This document shows positions 12,001 to 23,600 of a stretch of 64,000 bases of DNA, piece after piece (the first letter of the stretch is position 1; each line of letters starts with the position of its first letter). The translations under genes and the position numbers were made by a program. Below the pieces are notes generated by a model. The model saw only the letters and a program-made list of their open reading frames with translations. It did no database searches and was not told where the DNA came from. The stretch is from assembly GCF_000003815.2 (NCBI RefSeq), contig NC_049997.1, forward strand, positions 1,566,447-1,630,446, in the 5' to 3' direction. Origin of the DNA: Branchiostoma floridae. Its lineage: Eukaryota > Chordata > Leptocardii > Amphioxiformes > Branchiostomatidae.

Positions 12001-13151
12001 ACACTATCCTGCAATAGGAAGAGTCAAGAGGACAAACCTAGATGGTACAGTATGCTTTCTGTCAATAACTATCCTGTACAGTATATGTAAGACTGTATAA
12101 GCCCCCTTGGTTCTGTTCATTTGGTGTCTCCATTTATTCAGCTGTTATAAATTTCTAGTAGATTCACATACATGCACTGGTACAGGTAGCATTCAGAACT
12201 ACCTACATCGGGACAGGTACAGTTTGTCCATTCACTAGCTACATTGTAGGCCCCAAATGGTCACTGATAGAAGGAAGTATTGAAGCCAAAGTGAGCTCTC
12301 ATCATTACTTCAGAATTGAATAGAGTTGGTATGGATAGTTAAAACCAATGCTGAAAGTTAAGACCAATTTCAACGGTAGTGACACTGTGTAGAAGAAAAC
12401 AGAATATGTGTGAGATTATGAGAAATATTTTCAACTTCTTGCCCTCATGTTGCAGCCTCCAAACGACACACCATCCACTCTGCCATGTTCCCTGTCAAAC
12501 AGAAGATTGAACACAAGACCAACTCTGCCCCAGGGTACTACCGCACCAGCCATAGTGACCTTGGACATGAGAAGGTCAAATGTATACCAGAGGAGTCCAC
12601 CTGGGAAGACATGAGTAAAGATGTCAGTACTGGTCATATTTCACATTGGTCCTGAGGCCAGCTCCTCAGTGCTTCTGTTAACATGATCAAATAACAGATT
12701 CTTTTGTACCTAATAACTTAACAGATTAATAAGAACATGACATTGTTACATGGCTATACATTAACTTCAGAATATGTATCAATGATTAGCTGGAATGATT
12801 GTTAAATTGTATTGATTTTGCAATGGACTAAGACACAAGACACACCTTGACGTCCCTCCTAACACACTCCATCCAAGTTTCTCTCAGTCTACCACGACCC
12901 CTGTTGCCTGACACTTTCAGTTTTGAAAATATCTTAAAGTCTCTTACAGTAATCCCTGTACCTCACCTTCCCTTCTTTGTTTGTGGATGTTTTAGGAGCT
13001 ACTAAGAGTTGTAAGAAGTCAGCATGATAAGCTGCAGGATAACAAGGCGTACATCCATGAACTTGAGGATTACATCGACGACCTGCTGGTGCGAGTCATG
13101 GAGACAACACCCCGCATCCTGCAGAACCCCTACAAGAAAGATGACAAGTGA
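3014..13151 (+). CDS. RAB11FIP (class I, FIP1/2/5-like): Class I Rab11-family interacting protein (5' partial)
   Basis: Eight exons join in phase: 3014-3116, 6626-6772, 7860-8029, 8230-8369 (or 8357), 11304-11472, 11865-12044, 12456-12622, 12996-13151 with stop TGA at 13149. They encode about 409 residues. Exons 1-3 give most of a C2 domain (TNDAYVTITLGKEKF, then DDFLGHVTLPLRDI and RWYELHNRPGKK), which in this family binds phosphatidic acid/phosphoinositides at recycling membranes. The last exon holds the Rab-binding coiled coil, ELEDYIDDLLVRVMETTPR, close to the family's YIDxLLxRVM core that grips Rab11. The middle is low-complexity Ser/Lys-rich linker. The role inferred is Rab11 effector in endosomal recycling. 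The first beta strands of the C2 domain and the start codon are not visible and probably lie left of the window, so the 5' end is partial. The alternative donor in exon 4 adds four residues (VAHK). Introns 1 and 4 are filled with tandem arrays and transposons. FIP1, FIP2 and FIP5 cannot be told apart here. Confidence 0.9.
4338..4518. other. Assembly gap inside the 37-bp array
   Basis: 181 N with array units on both sides, so the true array length is unknown. The 60 bp to its left repeats 3761-3820 at an offset of exactly 14 units. Confidence 0.98.
5886..6221. mobile_element. Inverted-repeat element with CAGGG ends, inserted in the 37-bp array
   Basis: The ends are CAGGGCTCGAAAT and, inverted, ATTTCGAGCTCTG. 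The 5 bp CAAGG occurs on both sides (5881-5885 and 6222-6226), and removing the element plus one copy restores a normal array unit. The interior repeats the word GGGTGCACC in both orientations near the ends. No coding capacity. It belongs with 40766-41614, 61874-62428 and 55543-55886. Confidence 0.85.
6889..7795. mobile_element. 907-bp inverted-repeat element in FIP intron 2
   Basis: The left end, GAGCTTATTCA then GTCACGTGA, and the right end, GTGAATAAGCCC inverted, form terminal repeats. A second inverted pair, GGCCATTTTGGTGTACCAT and its complement, lies just inside. TATA flanks both sides (6885-6888, 7796-7799), so TA or TATA was duplicated. The CpG content is higher than the surrounding intron. 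The open frames inside match no transposase I know, so it is non-autonomous. Confidence 0.8.
8422..8900. mobile_element. PIF/Harbinger-like MITE, copy 1
   Basis: It begins GGCCACAGTACAGCAAGTAA and ends with the inverse, TTTACTTGCTGTGGCC, flanked by TAA on both sides (8419-8421, 8901-8903). 479 bp, no coding capacity. A 3-bp TWA duplication is the hallmark of PIF/Harbinger elements. Confidence 0.8.
9246..10156 (+). repeat. 56-bp minisatellite in FIP intron 4
   Basis: About 16 head-to-tail units of 56 bp (GATGAAGTAGCAGTGCTAGG, GTAGAACATACATGAAGAG, TTATTAACTGTTTTACAG) run into an assembly gap. A variant with GTTGTTGACTATTCTAC recurs every few units. Each unit contains TTTTACAG followed by a short in-frame stretch and a GT. 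Confidence 0.95.
10157..10364. other. Assembly gap at the right edge of the 56-bp array
   Basis: 208 N. The array continues up to the gap and is absent after it. Confidence 0.98.
10780..10930 (-). mobile_element. Retroelement RNase H fragment (Ty3/gypsy or DIRS type)
   Basis: On the - strand the reading SLQARHVKGKENTLADALSR matches the end of the RNase H domain of Ty3/gypsy and DIRS elements, where an H-x-x-G-K-x-N-x-x-A-D-x-L-S-R block is typical. Upstream frames are broken and no LTR is seen. It is a dead fragment inside FIP intron 4. The rest of 10365-11303 shows nothing else recognisable. Confidence 0.6.
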
Positions 13152-13983
13152 GAAAAATACACAACATGCTGTTCCAACAATGTTTGTCATGACAAATTTT
13201 GTTATGAATAGGACTTCTAGATGGTCCCAAAATCTGACAAACTCAACAATAATCTTTAAAATGAAGTCCATTGTCAGATACCAGCTAAAGTACACGGTTT
13301 CCTGCAACAAACTGCACACTTTGAACCTGTGAGACAGGTTTTATCAGGCTGACGCCAAAGTCAGGGTTTGTAGTTTAAAGCAGGTTTTTACCCTGAAAAA
13401 TTGACAGTGGAATACAAACAAAATTAAACTTGAAGAGTCTGGGCAATTATCACGCTTGGGGCCCTCCAAGTCTAACAATAACCGCCTCTGCAAGCTTCTT
13501 TGTTCTACGCCGCCAGTTTCATTATAAGCCCAAAATATTTGACCTTCACCATGAGGAAACGTTGACTAAAGTGTACATTTCGTATTTTGGGCAATATCTG
13601 GAGTTTAAGAATATAACAATGTCAGAGAGCTCACAGTGTCGCTGCCATTTTGAATTTAGTTTGAGGCTCATACATGTACGTCCTCACCGAAAAGAAGTAT
13701 GGGAGAAAACATACCTCAAAATTAGTAGAATAAGTTTTTATCTCCTAGACATAAAATTTTTTTAGGACTTTTTGCAAAATTTTACCAACTCAGAATATAT
13801 TATAAGATTTGGATATATTGGGATATATTTTAAGATTTGGATGCCAACATAAGAAATGTTCTAAACTTTAAAATCTTTGGTCAGATTGACATTTGTAACT
13901 TATTTTCAACGCATCTGCATCATTTTTCAAATTTCTAGCGTTAATCAACAAAGCGAAAGCAAATTGCGACCCAATCCACTTAC

Positions 13984-14217
13984 TTCCAGGTAGCCGGAAG
14001 TAAGCCAGCCGTAGATTTCCACATCGACCGTTGCGGTCACAGATCTTCGGAGCTTAGTGGGGACAAACTTCAGTAATGACTCAAGCAAACCAGCAAACGC
14101 GTTCAAAAGCTCACTTTGGTTCGTCGGAGAGTTGGATAAAATGGTGGACAACTCAAGCGACGGTGGGAAGGGCGCATATTTCAAGACGTCCTCATGGCAC
14201 ATTAAAGTCGTATCCAT
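13984..14217 (-). CDS. Candidate first exon of an unrecognised gene
   Basis: An ATG at 14217 (MDTTLMCHEDVLKYAPF) opens 78 codons on the - strand that run to GAA followed by a consensus donor, gtaagtgg, at 13983. The segment is much richer in CpG and G+C than its surroundings, as a promoter-proximal exon would be. The peptide is mixed in composition, with the segment KFVPTKLRRSVTATVDVEIY looking like folded protein. I do not recognise a family, and I cannot find a following exon on this strand down to position 1. It could be a broken gene, a 5' exon of a gene nested in the FIP locus, or chance. Confidence 0.33.
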
Positions 14218-15152
14218 ACGCTGTAAATATTGCTGTGAAGTGTAATAAGGTAGATTCAATTCGTAATGTAGAAAAATGACCAAATACGGTGACTTTATTT
14301 TGTACAATATATCACTTTAAGGTATTGTTTTACACGTAGATGAAAGATTGAAGTTTTGTTAGACTGCAAAGTTCAACGACCAAGAGTGACCTCCCATTTT
14401 GTTGCCAGAGAACAGGAGGGCAAAGCATTAACATGTCAGCTCTAACATGTCATGCCGCCATGATAATAGTGGGTGGGACCTATTCACATAGCAATGGGCA
14501 TTCTAGTCAGACTCCAGACTCGAATAACCAGACCACTGTGTGCAGTCCCAAACTTCACCAAAGCAGATAGACTGCCAAAATTATAATAATCATACTACAA
14601 AGTTTAACATCCTTTTTCAACAGTTGGTCATTTTCTGTTCCCATCCAAAACAGGCTGATGTGATTAGCAATTTGAAAGTGTCTCATTACAATGTCAAGTG
14701 CCAAACTGTATACAAGTGGCATACTGTACTCCAGAGGAGAGTCTTATTTTCTAAAAGACTACATCTTCATGAACACAAAATTGACTAAGTTGAACAATGA
14801 AATAAAAAATGAACCATTTATAAAACTTCATGCAGACCCATGGAGTGTGATGCATAATGGGAATAATGCCTTAAGTATTGGTTCCTATCATGTATGGGAT
14901 AACTAAAAAGATCACAGTGACATTACGGCAGGTGCAGGGAGTGGGGGTGAGATTTTATCACCCAGCCACACAGGTAAGCATGTTCGAAAGGGAGAGCAAA
15001 ATTCACCCCTGCCAGCAAGAAAGAGGGCTGGATGAACAAAAACTGGATCTCTCCTATGGGCTAACGTAACTTTTATGTAAAGCATTCACCAGAGCTGAGT
15101 CATCATGGCTAGGTAGATACATGTATATGACAATGTCTATATGATAACAACG

Positions 15153-15236
15153 TTAATGACCCGTTTTCCTCGGGACTCGGTCACTCCGTTATGAATTATG
15201 GCACCGTATACACCTCAGGGTGGGTCATTAATGCTA
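15153..15236. mobile_element. GTTAATGACCCG-family element, short copy
   Basis: It starts GTTAATGACCCGTTTTCCTC and ends GGGTGGGTCATTAATG, with the inner block ATTATGGCACCGTATACACC shared with the copy at 14-162. Confidence 0.6.
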
Positions 15237-17754
15237 TAATATGTTACACCTGGCTGTAATTTATCTGGAGGGCACTCAGGGGGTGTAATGGTTAAATTGC
15301 AACTACTGCCTTGTCCAAGTTCAATATCAAGTTGTTGATATAATTACATTTGGGTATTCAGAAAAATTATATTTTTGTCTAGCAGAATAGGAACACTCTC
15401 CTCTGGGGTACAGTAGTTATATATAATGCTGCTGAAAGGTTGTTAGAGCCATTTTGTAGACAGTAAAGTGAATCTACAATGAATTTAGATCTCAGGAAAA
15501 TTAGTGAAATGTTGCACATAAGAGTTCCTTAATTTGCCTTTGCTGAGAAGAGCATGTTTTTATGTTACAGGAACGTAAGGTATTTAGACATGGGATTCAG
15601 TATGATTGTATTACATACCTGTTTCAGGAAATATGTGTGTATGTGTGTTTGTTTGTTAATGGATCTGATTAGGATATTTGGTACATTGTAATATTTTATG
15701 GACAAGCCTGCACATGTGATATCATGATTTTTGAGTCATGATTTTTGGAGAAGCGGCACAGGGTTGGGCCCCCTATTGTTTTGGAATCGCAGTGCTTTAT
15801 TTGGCATGATTATGAGAAAATATGCATTATTTTAGCATGCAAATGTTTTTATCACTTTGCATTCTGCCAGTGATAAATTGTAGGAAAGATGTTTGGATTT
15901 TGAGTTGTTGTAATGTTATGCTACTTTCAACAGAAAATAGCATAACTTAACATGCATTGGTCATTTCTCAAATGCCACTTGAATTATGGCCTCTGGGTGT
16001 GCTGACTGTCCACAGTTCAATTCAGCTTTAGGGCATAAAACTTTCTATATTAAATCTAAGCAACCGAATTGAAAACAGACTTCCTGAGTGGATTTCACAC
16101 TGTGTTTAGGGCTTTGAACAGCTGATGTAAGAACGTGTAGTACTTTACTCAGTTTATTAATTAATATACTTGTGACAAATGTGTGATTGTACCATGTTTA
16201 TCTGTATAATTACAATATGATGATGAAAATATTAGTACATGTACCTGATCATTTATTGTTTGTTGGATCACTTTGGTTGAAATCTTTTTAAAAAATGAAG
16301 TTAGAAAGATAAGGGAAATAATACCTGTCAACACTGAATTATTCAGGACATAACCAGAAATGCAATATTTTTTGGCTGAGCCTGATGATTTCCTAGAAAA
16401 GTCTACTTTTGCTGCTCTGTGTTAACAAAGAGCCGACCTGTTTCATGAAATAAGGAATATTTATTATTATAGAGTTGCTTTGAAGCTACTGGTCTGACCC
16501 TTCAGTGTAAATACAATGTACCACCAGTGCAACTCATGCTGGAGCTGTGTTACCAAAGTTTGGAGTAGATGTACTTGAAGACTTTTGTTGCAGATTTTAG
16601 GTGGAAAATATTTCATGTTCTATCATGTGCCCTGTTCTGTGAGATTTAGTTTGTACAATGTTTATTGTTGCATGTAGATCTATTCTTGTTTGTCTGCTTA
16701 CTGTGTTTTATTTTTTAAAAATATGAAAAGCTTTTATTGTCTTGTTTTACTCACTCACTTGATGTTATTCTTTATTTCATTTTGTTTGTACACATGTACA
16801 CTCAGATGTCCTCATATTTGAGTCCACATTCACGGGTATGTTGTACATGTACTAGTATTGTAGATGTAGTTAGATTTCAAAAACACAGTGCCTTTGTTGG
16901 AGGCACGTTGGATTTCGTTGGAGGCACCTTAGAGGCACGTTTGTCTTGTGGAAATCAACAGTGCCTCCAACGTGCCTCCCTTTACAAGAGTTGTCTACAG
17001 GCTTTGAAGTGCCCCCTAATGGATGCCAGCTAAAGTGCACATCTGCTTTGGCTAGAAGGAAGCCAATTTTGCACTTGAAGGGCACCCTGAAGTCAGATTT
17101 GACACGTTTGAATGTGACTCTGTAAATGCTTGTTCTACCAGTAGTCCAAAATAGGACTACTGTCACATGGAATAGATACCTGCATACATGATTTGCATGA
17201 TAAATCCAGAATTGCTTTAATTCCTCAGAGTGGTATAGTAACAGGAATGTGACATTATGTTTTTTCTCTTCTCCTCCTCCTCTTACGCTCCTCCTTTCTG
17301 AAGAAATGCCACTACTGCAGCTAAGAGGAAAGGTTCAAGGCTGTGCAAGGTCATCTGATCCAGTCAAGGTCACAAACTTCTGCTACTCACTCTGTCTCTG
17401 CTGACTTAGATGTAACATAAGGTTACCAGTTTATGTGCAAGGCCAGTTTACGCCAGTCAGTTCAGGCATGATTGCACTTTCAGGTTTACCATGCAAAAAG
17501 TGTACTATGTAATAAAACTATAAATGCATTATTCACGTTTTTAAACATTGCAATGAATATTGCACAAGTATCATGGAACATCATGGGCCCATGGTGCCAA
17601 TAGGTCAACTTTATATGACATTCTACTGACACAAATTTGACGGTCCAACCTGCTCATTCATCACTACAGTGGTACTGCAAGCGCTGGTAGGATACACACT
17701 CAGACATTTTACCATGGTTTGTTGACCACTGTGGGAAATTATGGCGGGAAATGT

Positions 17755-17854
17755 TAGCCTGGTATCCAGCCGTAATATAGCTCCTGAGTCTCTTCTCTCC
17801 TCTTTGCAATTACAAAGAGACTCGGGAGCTATATTACGGCTGGATACCAGGCTA
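17755..17854. mobile_element. 100-bp foldback MITE with 8-bp target duplication
   Basis: Two arms of about 40 bp, starting TAGCCTGGTATCCAGCCGTA and ending with its complement, flank a loop of about 20 bp. GGAAATGT occurs directly on both sides (17747-17754, 17855-17862). The arms differ at only a base or two. The 8-bp duplication fits hAT-type insertion. Confidence 0.85.
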
Positions 17855-17862
17855 GGAAATGT

Positions 17863-20327
17863 TTGAACACTACAAGGAGAAGCCGATGTCAAGTTGATTG
17901 GTCACCCTAGAGAAATTCTTCCCTGCCAACTTCTTCACAATTACATGCTATCCGGGTGCCGAAGATGTAGAATAGAATAACTTACCACTTACTTTTTTAA
18001 CCAATGAATAAGAAGCTTTTTTTTTAAATGTCATTTTCCATAATTTGACCATAAACTGGTAACTTTACATTACTGTATTCCAATCTACATGTATAGGGTT
18101 TTTGTATGACAGACTGTCATTGTCTATCTGAATCAGTACAGCATAGTATAAAAGGAATGCCTCTGATGTCAGCAATCCTCAGTTAATGCTATCTATGGCC
18201 TTAAAATTTCCCTTCATACAGCTAGTCTATATAGCTTTTGTGCAACTGTACACTGTGGGGAATTTGAAAAATTATTACTTACTCACTCACACTCACTATC
18301 CATTGTTTGATTATACTGCTGCTGGGATCCCTGACACTGGTGGGCAGCAGTTGGCTAGTCTTCACACCGCGCTTCAGCCAATAACTTTGTATATACAGCA
18401 AGTTTGTCCTAAAAGCCATTGTTTCCTAGCATGTATCTGTTTCATCATCATCACCATCTATATGTATATGGAGACTTTTGGCTAGTCTTGTAAAGGATGA
18501 CACTCATTCAACTAAAAGCTTGCCTCTTAGCCTGGGTACCATACTCATTAGTTTATGTGGACTCTCTCATATGTTGCTTGTACACCAAACTTGTGACGTA
18601 AAAATATGACAGCATGATTGGATCACAAGATTGAAGTGTCTTTCATCCAGGAAAGACCCCACACACTGCAGCTCAGACCACTTGACTTGGTTGGCATGAT
18701 CTTCTGTGGCAACAAATATAATATCCACTGAGACAGTCCAAGACTTGTCTTCGTATGGAGCATACAATCAATGTAATATTATGGGATTGAGTGTAAAACT
18801 TACAACTGAAGGATGTGGTACTCAGGCTTGTTAGTGGCACTTAGGTTTGTTAAAATGCACTACGAAATTACTAGTTTTCCCATTTTGGTCATGTACCATA
18901 ATAATTTGTGTGAGAAAACCAGCTTAAATTGTTCAGATCATTTTCAGAAAACAGATGCCTGGGGTTGAATTTGCTTCTAATAGTTAGAACTACTGAAGAT
19001 GTAGTGTGACAAATGTGGTTGAATTTTGGCAATAAGGCATTGCCAAGTACAGTACATGTTCAAGTTATTACTGGAAACCTATCATGAAAGCTCTTTTCTG
19101 TGTTGGTAGTAACCATATAGTACACTGTATAATTATGGTAAACTTTCTTCCAACACCAAGTTGTACACAGATCAAATTTTTAACCACCACTGTCACCTTT
19201 GTCAGGATCAATCAATCAATCAGTAGTACTATCAATCACGTCAGATAGTACAAACTTCCATGCACATTTGACCACTTGCTGAAAAGATGTATCTGTACGA
19301 TCTCGTTTCAATATGATCGTGTGTCTGTAACTCTTGAGTTCATGTTCTGAAGTGCTTGGTAAAATATCATGAAGAAGGTGACAGTGGTGGTTGAAAAGTT
19401 GACCCGTGTATACCTTTGTGTTGGAAGAACGTTTACCATTGTACTATAATTAGAAGTCTGGAAACTTCATTGCCTACAGGACTTTGAGAGCAAGAGGTGC
19501 TGCAGGGCCTATTGTTTCTAACCTTGGAAGACAAGATCTGTCACCTAGGGGTGGGTATCTGTACGATGTGCTGGTATAAAACTTTTTGTTGTTGTTGTTG
19601 GACTGGTCAGGAAAAAAAGTGGACAGATTATTTTATGCCGACAGGACATGTGTTTGGGGGCTTACCAGCCCAAGAAAATAACGCGAGCAAAGTAGAAGAG
19701 AGTTGAAAGTCATTTTTACCATTTAACGTTGGTATAAAACAGAAGCAGTTAGTGTTGGATACACAAAGGTAGGACCAAGCACAATCCTTTGTACCAAATT
19801 GGACCCCCATTGTTTTGAGTATCGCCCATTCACAAGTCTTCACCTTAGGTCCAGGTTCAGGTCCAGACCCAGATATAATCCTCTGTACCAGTACCCACCC
19901 CTACTGTCACCTATTAAACATTATGGCAATGTCTTGTGTGATGGTAGGGTTACGTCATTTGTGTACTTGAAGCAAAATTTGATAAACAATGTTTAGAATA
20001 TTAAGCAGTACCACATGAAAACATGCATGTTGATCTTGTCTCTGTCTCAACATCTGTTCAAAAAGACCAGATGCATGCTGTTATACTTGCACCTTGAGCA
20101 AAATTAAGGAAAGTCCCAAAAAATCTACCAAAATTTAAATGGTGAGATTTAGTTTTCTGCTGGAGATTGCCCACAGAAATACAGATTTAATCTACAATAA
20201 TCTGTAATAGATATGGATCATGGTTTTCAGATGAGTATGTAATGTACATCAGGGTTCTTGTCTGTGTCAGTTTTCAAGGGTCCAACTCTAATTGGAGTTT
20301 AGATTACAGTATTGTTAAAACAACACA
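17863..20327. other. Intergenic stretch between convergent FIP and dehydrogenase genes
   Basis: Apart from the hAT-like element at 19546-19903 I see no exon, RNA gene or clear repeat. A CAATCAAT microsatellite remnant lies near 19207. Confidence 0.4.
19546..19903. mobile_element. hAT-like MITE with TAGGGGTGGGTA ends, copy 1
   Basis: The ends are TAGGGGTGGGTA and TACCCACCCCTA. The 8 bp CTGTCACC lies on both sides (19538-19545, 19904-19911), a perfect duplication. No coding capacity. A second copy is at 45903-46271 and a left end remains near 34095. Confidence 0.85.
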
Positions 20328-20350
20328 TTTTATTTTTTATTTATTTTATT
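20328..20350 (-). terminator. Clustered polyadenylation signals of the hydroxyacid dehydrogenase gene
   Basis: Four overlapping AATAAA hexamers on the - strand (seen as TTTATT on +) lie 316-338 bp downstream of the stop codon at 20666. Their position fits the 3' end of the transcript. The AT-richness of the stretch means some matches may be chance. Confidence 0.5.
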
Positions 20351-20665
20351 TTTCATTGTACAATCACAGAAGGAAATAGCTGTTGAAAAGGCCACTAAAT
20401 TCCGCACAAGTTTCTCCTCTTTCACTGACCAAAAGATAACAGTTCTCCTCCTAACATCACAAAACCCCACACATAACAGAAAAGATTGGATCATTTGTTT
20501 TCCAATGTCTCAAAGTCGATTCAAACTAAAAAACTCAGAATCAAGAGTTAGCTTTCACACAAGAGTAGCACAATTGCAAAGTTCTAATTCTTCAAACAAC
20601 AATATGAATTTCTCATGACATTGATGAAGTGGGTATGCTCCAGCACCCCCACCCCACCCCGTCTA

Positions 20666-23600
20666 CTACAGGACCACCTCCCTGGGGATGGCTTTCCCCT
20701 GAATGGCTGCAGTGCAGCTCTCACACCCAGCCTCCACCACCCCCCTGCGGGACTCCAGACTGTTGGCACCCATGTGGGGGGTGATGATGACGTTGGGCAT
20801 GTGAAGGAGAGGATGATGAGGGGGGAGGGGTTCAGGGGACGTCACATCCAACACTGCAGCTTGGATAGTCCTGCTCTGCAGAGCCTCCACCAGCTCATCC
20901 TGTTGTACCACTGGAGCTGGGAGATAAGGAGGTTCATCAGACATCTAGTCCACACAAACTTGTCTCTCAGAAGTCTTTCCAAGTCTTAAAATACCATCTC
21001 CTTACCGCCATGTTGAATCAATTGACATCCTCTGAGGACTGATGTGAGCATGGAATGAATTTAAAAAAATGTTTGCCAAAAACGTTTGCCTTCATTATGA
21101 AATTATGAAAAGTGGCCAGGAAAGTTGAAGAAATGACTAAGCATGCAGAGTGTGGTATACAGAACAATAGATTCCTTTGCCTAATGTTCTTTCACATCTT
21201 CTCCTTTGACTTTGAAATTCTGACTGCATTCTATGACATTTAATACATGTAGTATATCAGTTATTCTCAATCTTGCAATATATGGCAGTATACTTCCTCA
21301 TTTTGCAGGTGCTTTGTACAATTTACTGTGTAAGTGAAAACCTTTTTTGTAACCGACAAAAAGTGATGTGTGTACGGATGTCATCCATACATTTGAATCA
21401 ACATGACCATACCAAGCACAATTGGGTCTGTTGTCTTTTTTCTAAGCGAATAGAAGTCATACGCTCATGCTTCCTAATATTGCTTACTAAGGCCACAGCA
21501 AGTTAATTTTATGGATTACATCATTAATTTTCCCTAATTTCAAGAAAAAAAAACAAGAGATGGTCAACTGACAACAAAATATCAAAATGAGCAAATGTGT
21601 TGAAACCTATTACTATGTGTTGTAGAAGTGACACTAGATATAGGTAGCCATGGCTGTAGTAAGAGTAGTAACTGTTGTGAAACTAGTTGGATAGTTGCAA
21701 AAGTGGCATCAATAGAAGGCACCATGAAAACCATGAGTGTAGTTGCCAACTTGTTAAGTGATAACAGTATTCTTGTTAGTGTTCAAGGCATGTATTTTGA
21801 AAATGTTACAGCTATCTTGTTTTTTACCCATCTTGTTTTTTTGGCCCTGTCTCTATTTTTTAGTCTGCTGCAAAAGATGCCATCTATAAAATTTACTTGT
21901 TGCGGTGTAAATAGATTTTTAAGTTCTTCTCCCTTCATCAAACAAGTTAATGTCAACTCACCACGTGCAATGTTGATAAAGATAGCAGATTTCTTCATGA
22001 GTTTGAATTGTTCCCTTCCCATCATGCCGTGTGTCTGTGGAGTGAGCGGGACCACTGTGATGATGAAGTCAGAGTTTGGGAGAAGTTTGTCCAGAGAGCT
22101 GTAGTACTCCAGACTCAAGGCTGCCTCTTTCTCTGGTCGTCTACAAAATACAAACTTTAGGTTGCTTTAATCAATAAATCATTTGTAGGCATTAGCTTGA
22201 TGAATCCACACTTATTCTTTTCTTGGTTCTCTGACTATTTAGGATAAGAAATTTTAAGCAAATGGTCAACATGAAAACAGAAAGCCTTGAGACTGAAATA
22301 CAGTAAAAATAATTACATACACGGTTTAAATTCATTTGACAAATGAAATATTCCGTTATGAAATAATCAACAAGGATGAACAAAAAGGTGTATTTATTCA
22401 GTGGTTATAGCAAAGGAACAGGCATGATATAATATGACACCATATACAAAATGTACACAGAGGAACGGGCAGGTCATTAACCTGTTATTGTTAGTTTAGG
22501 CAGCAAGGTGGAGGTTAAGTTGCCATTTTCAGGTATTTTATTGTATTTTAGAAACTAATGTTGTACCAAACTGAGACATTAATCCAAATTGGGGGTACTG
22601 GTACTGGTCATCGTCGATGCCGACGGACGGACAAGAGAATCACCATATTTGTTTCAATTTGGGAGAAAATACGAGCAGCAATCCAGAGAACTGTCTAATT
22701 GAATTGAACTAGGCAATCCTTGTGTACAACATCCATGACTTTGACAGTGGACTGCAAGAACAGCACACCTTGTGATGTCGTTGTACAGGACCCTCATCTT
22801 GAACCCAAGTGCTCTCTCAGCAATCCGATAGCCTATCCTTCCCAGCCCAACAATCCCCAGAGTAGAACCTGTGATCTTCTTGCCCAGGATGTTGTAGTTG
22901 AATGGAGTTGCTGTGTCAGTAGCTGACTTCATGGCTAAAAAGTGGAGACATTGATGATGGTTAGACATCCAGGTAATATAAGATATGCCAAGTATTAATT
23001 ACTCAAGCAACTGGATATGAAAGGGTCAGCAGATGTTTCAAACTGCAGTTTTCCGTAATCGATGGGGTGGGTAGGGGTAGTGGTAACTATAAAACCTTTA
23101 AGCTACCGGTATAGCTGCCAAATATCTATTTACTTGACAGAACAAAGGTTTGGATAGCAGGCTATTATCAGGCAACTTCAACCTACAGTTCATTGAATGG
23201 ACAGCCCTGTCAACTTTGCAAATAAACACTGTAAAACTAAAAACCCTTTGGCATGGTTTGTAAAAATTCCATGAAAATGATTAGTTCACATCAGATTCTA
23301 TTCCTACACTACCAAAAATGCCCTGAGGACTGTTATGCAGCACTTTTGTCTGAGACCAATTGAAAGGTCATCAATCATATTGAATTTCTTGAATGTGAAA
23401 TATCATGTTAATGACCGATCCACTCATCAATACACTCAATGTTACCCTACAGACATTAGCAATGACTCAGGCTTAGATCCAGACCCATGAAAGCAGAACT
23501 GCAATGGACGTCACTAAAGTCTTGAAGACAGAAGGAAAATGTCCAGACTTTGCATGATGTACAAAATGACCAATAAACTGGTGGACGTACCGACTGATAA

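Larger units (their letters stand above)
13152..17754 (+). other. FIP 3' UTR and downstream intergenic stretch
   Basis: No further coding exon was recognised on +. Polyadenylation hexamers AATAAA occur at 14801 and 17511; either could end the FIP transcript. The stretch holds the candidate - strand exon at 13984-14217, a half copy of the GTTAATGACCCG element at 15153-15236, and a cluster of GGAGGCACGTT words in both orientations at 16888-16985. Otherwise I see nothing in it. Confidence 0.4.
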
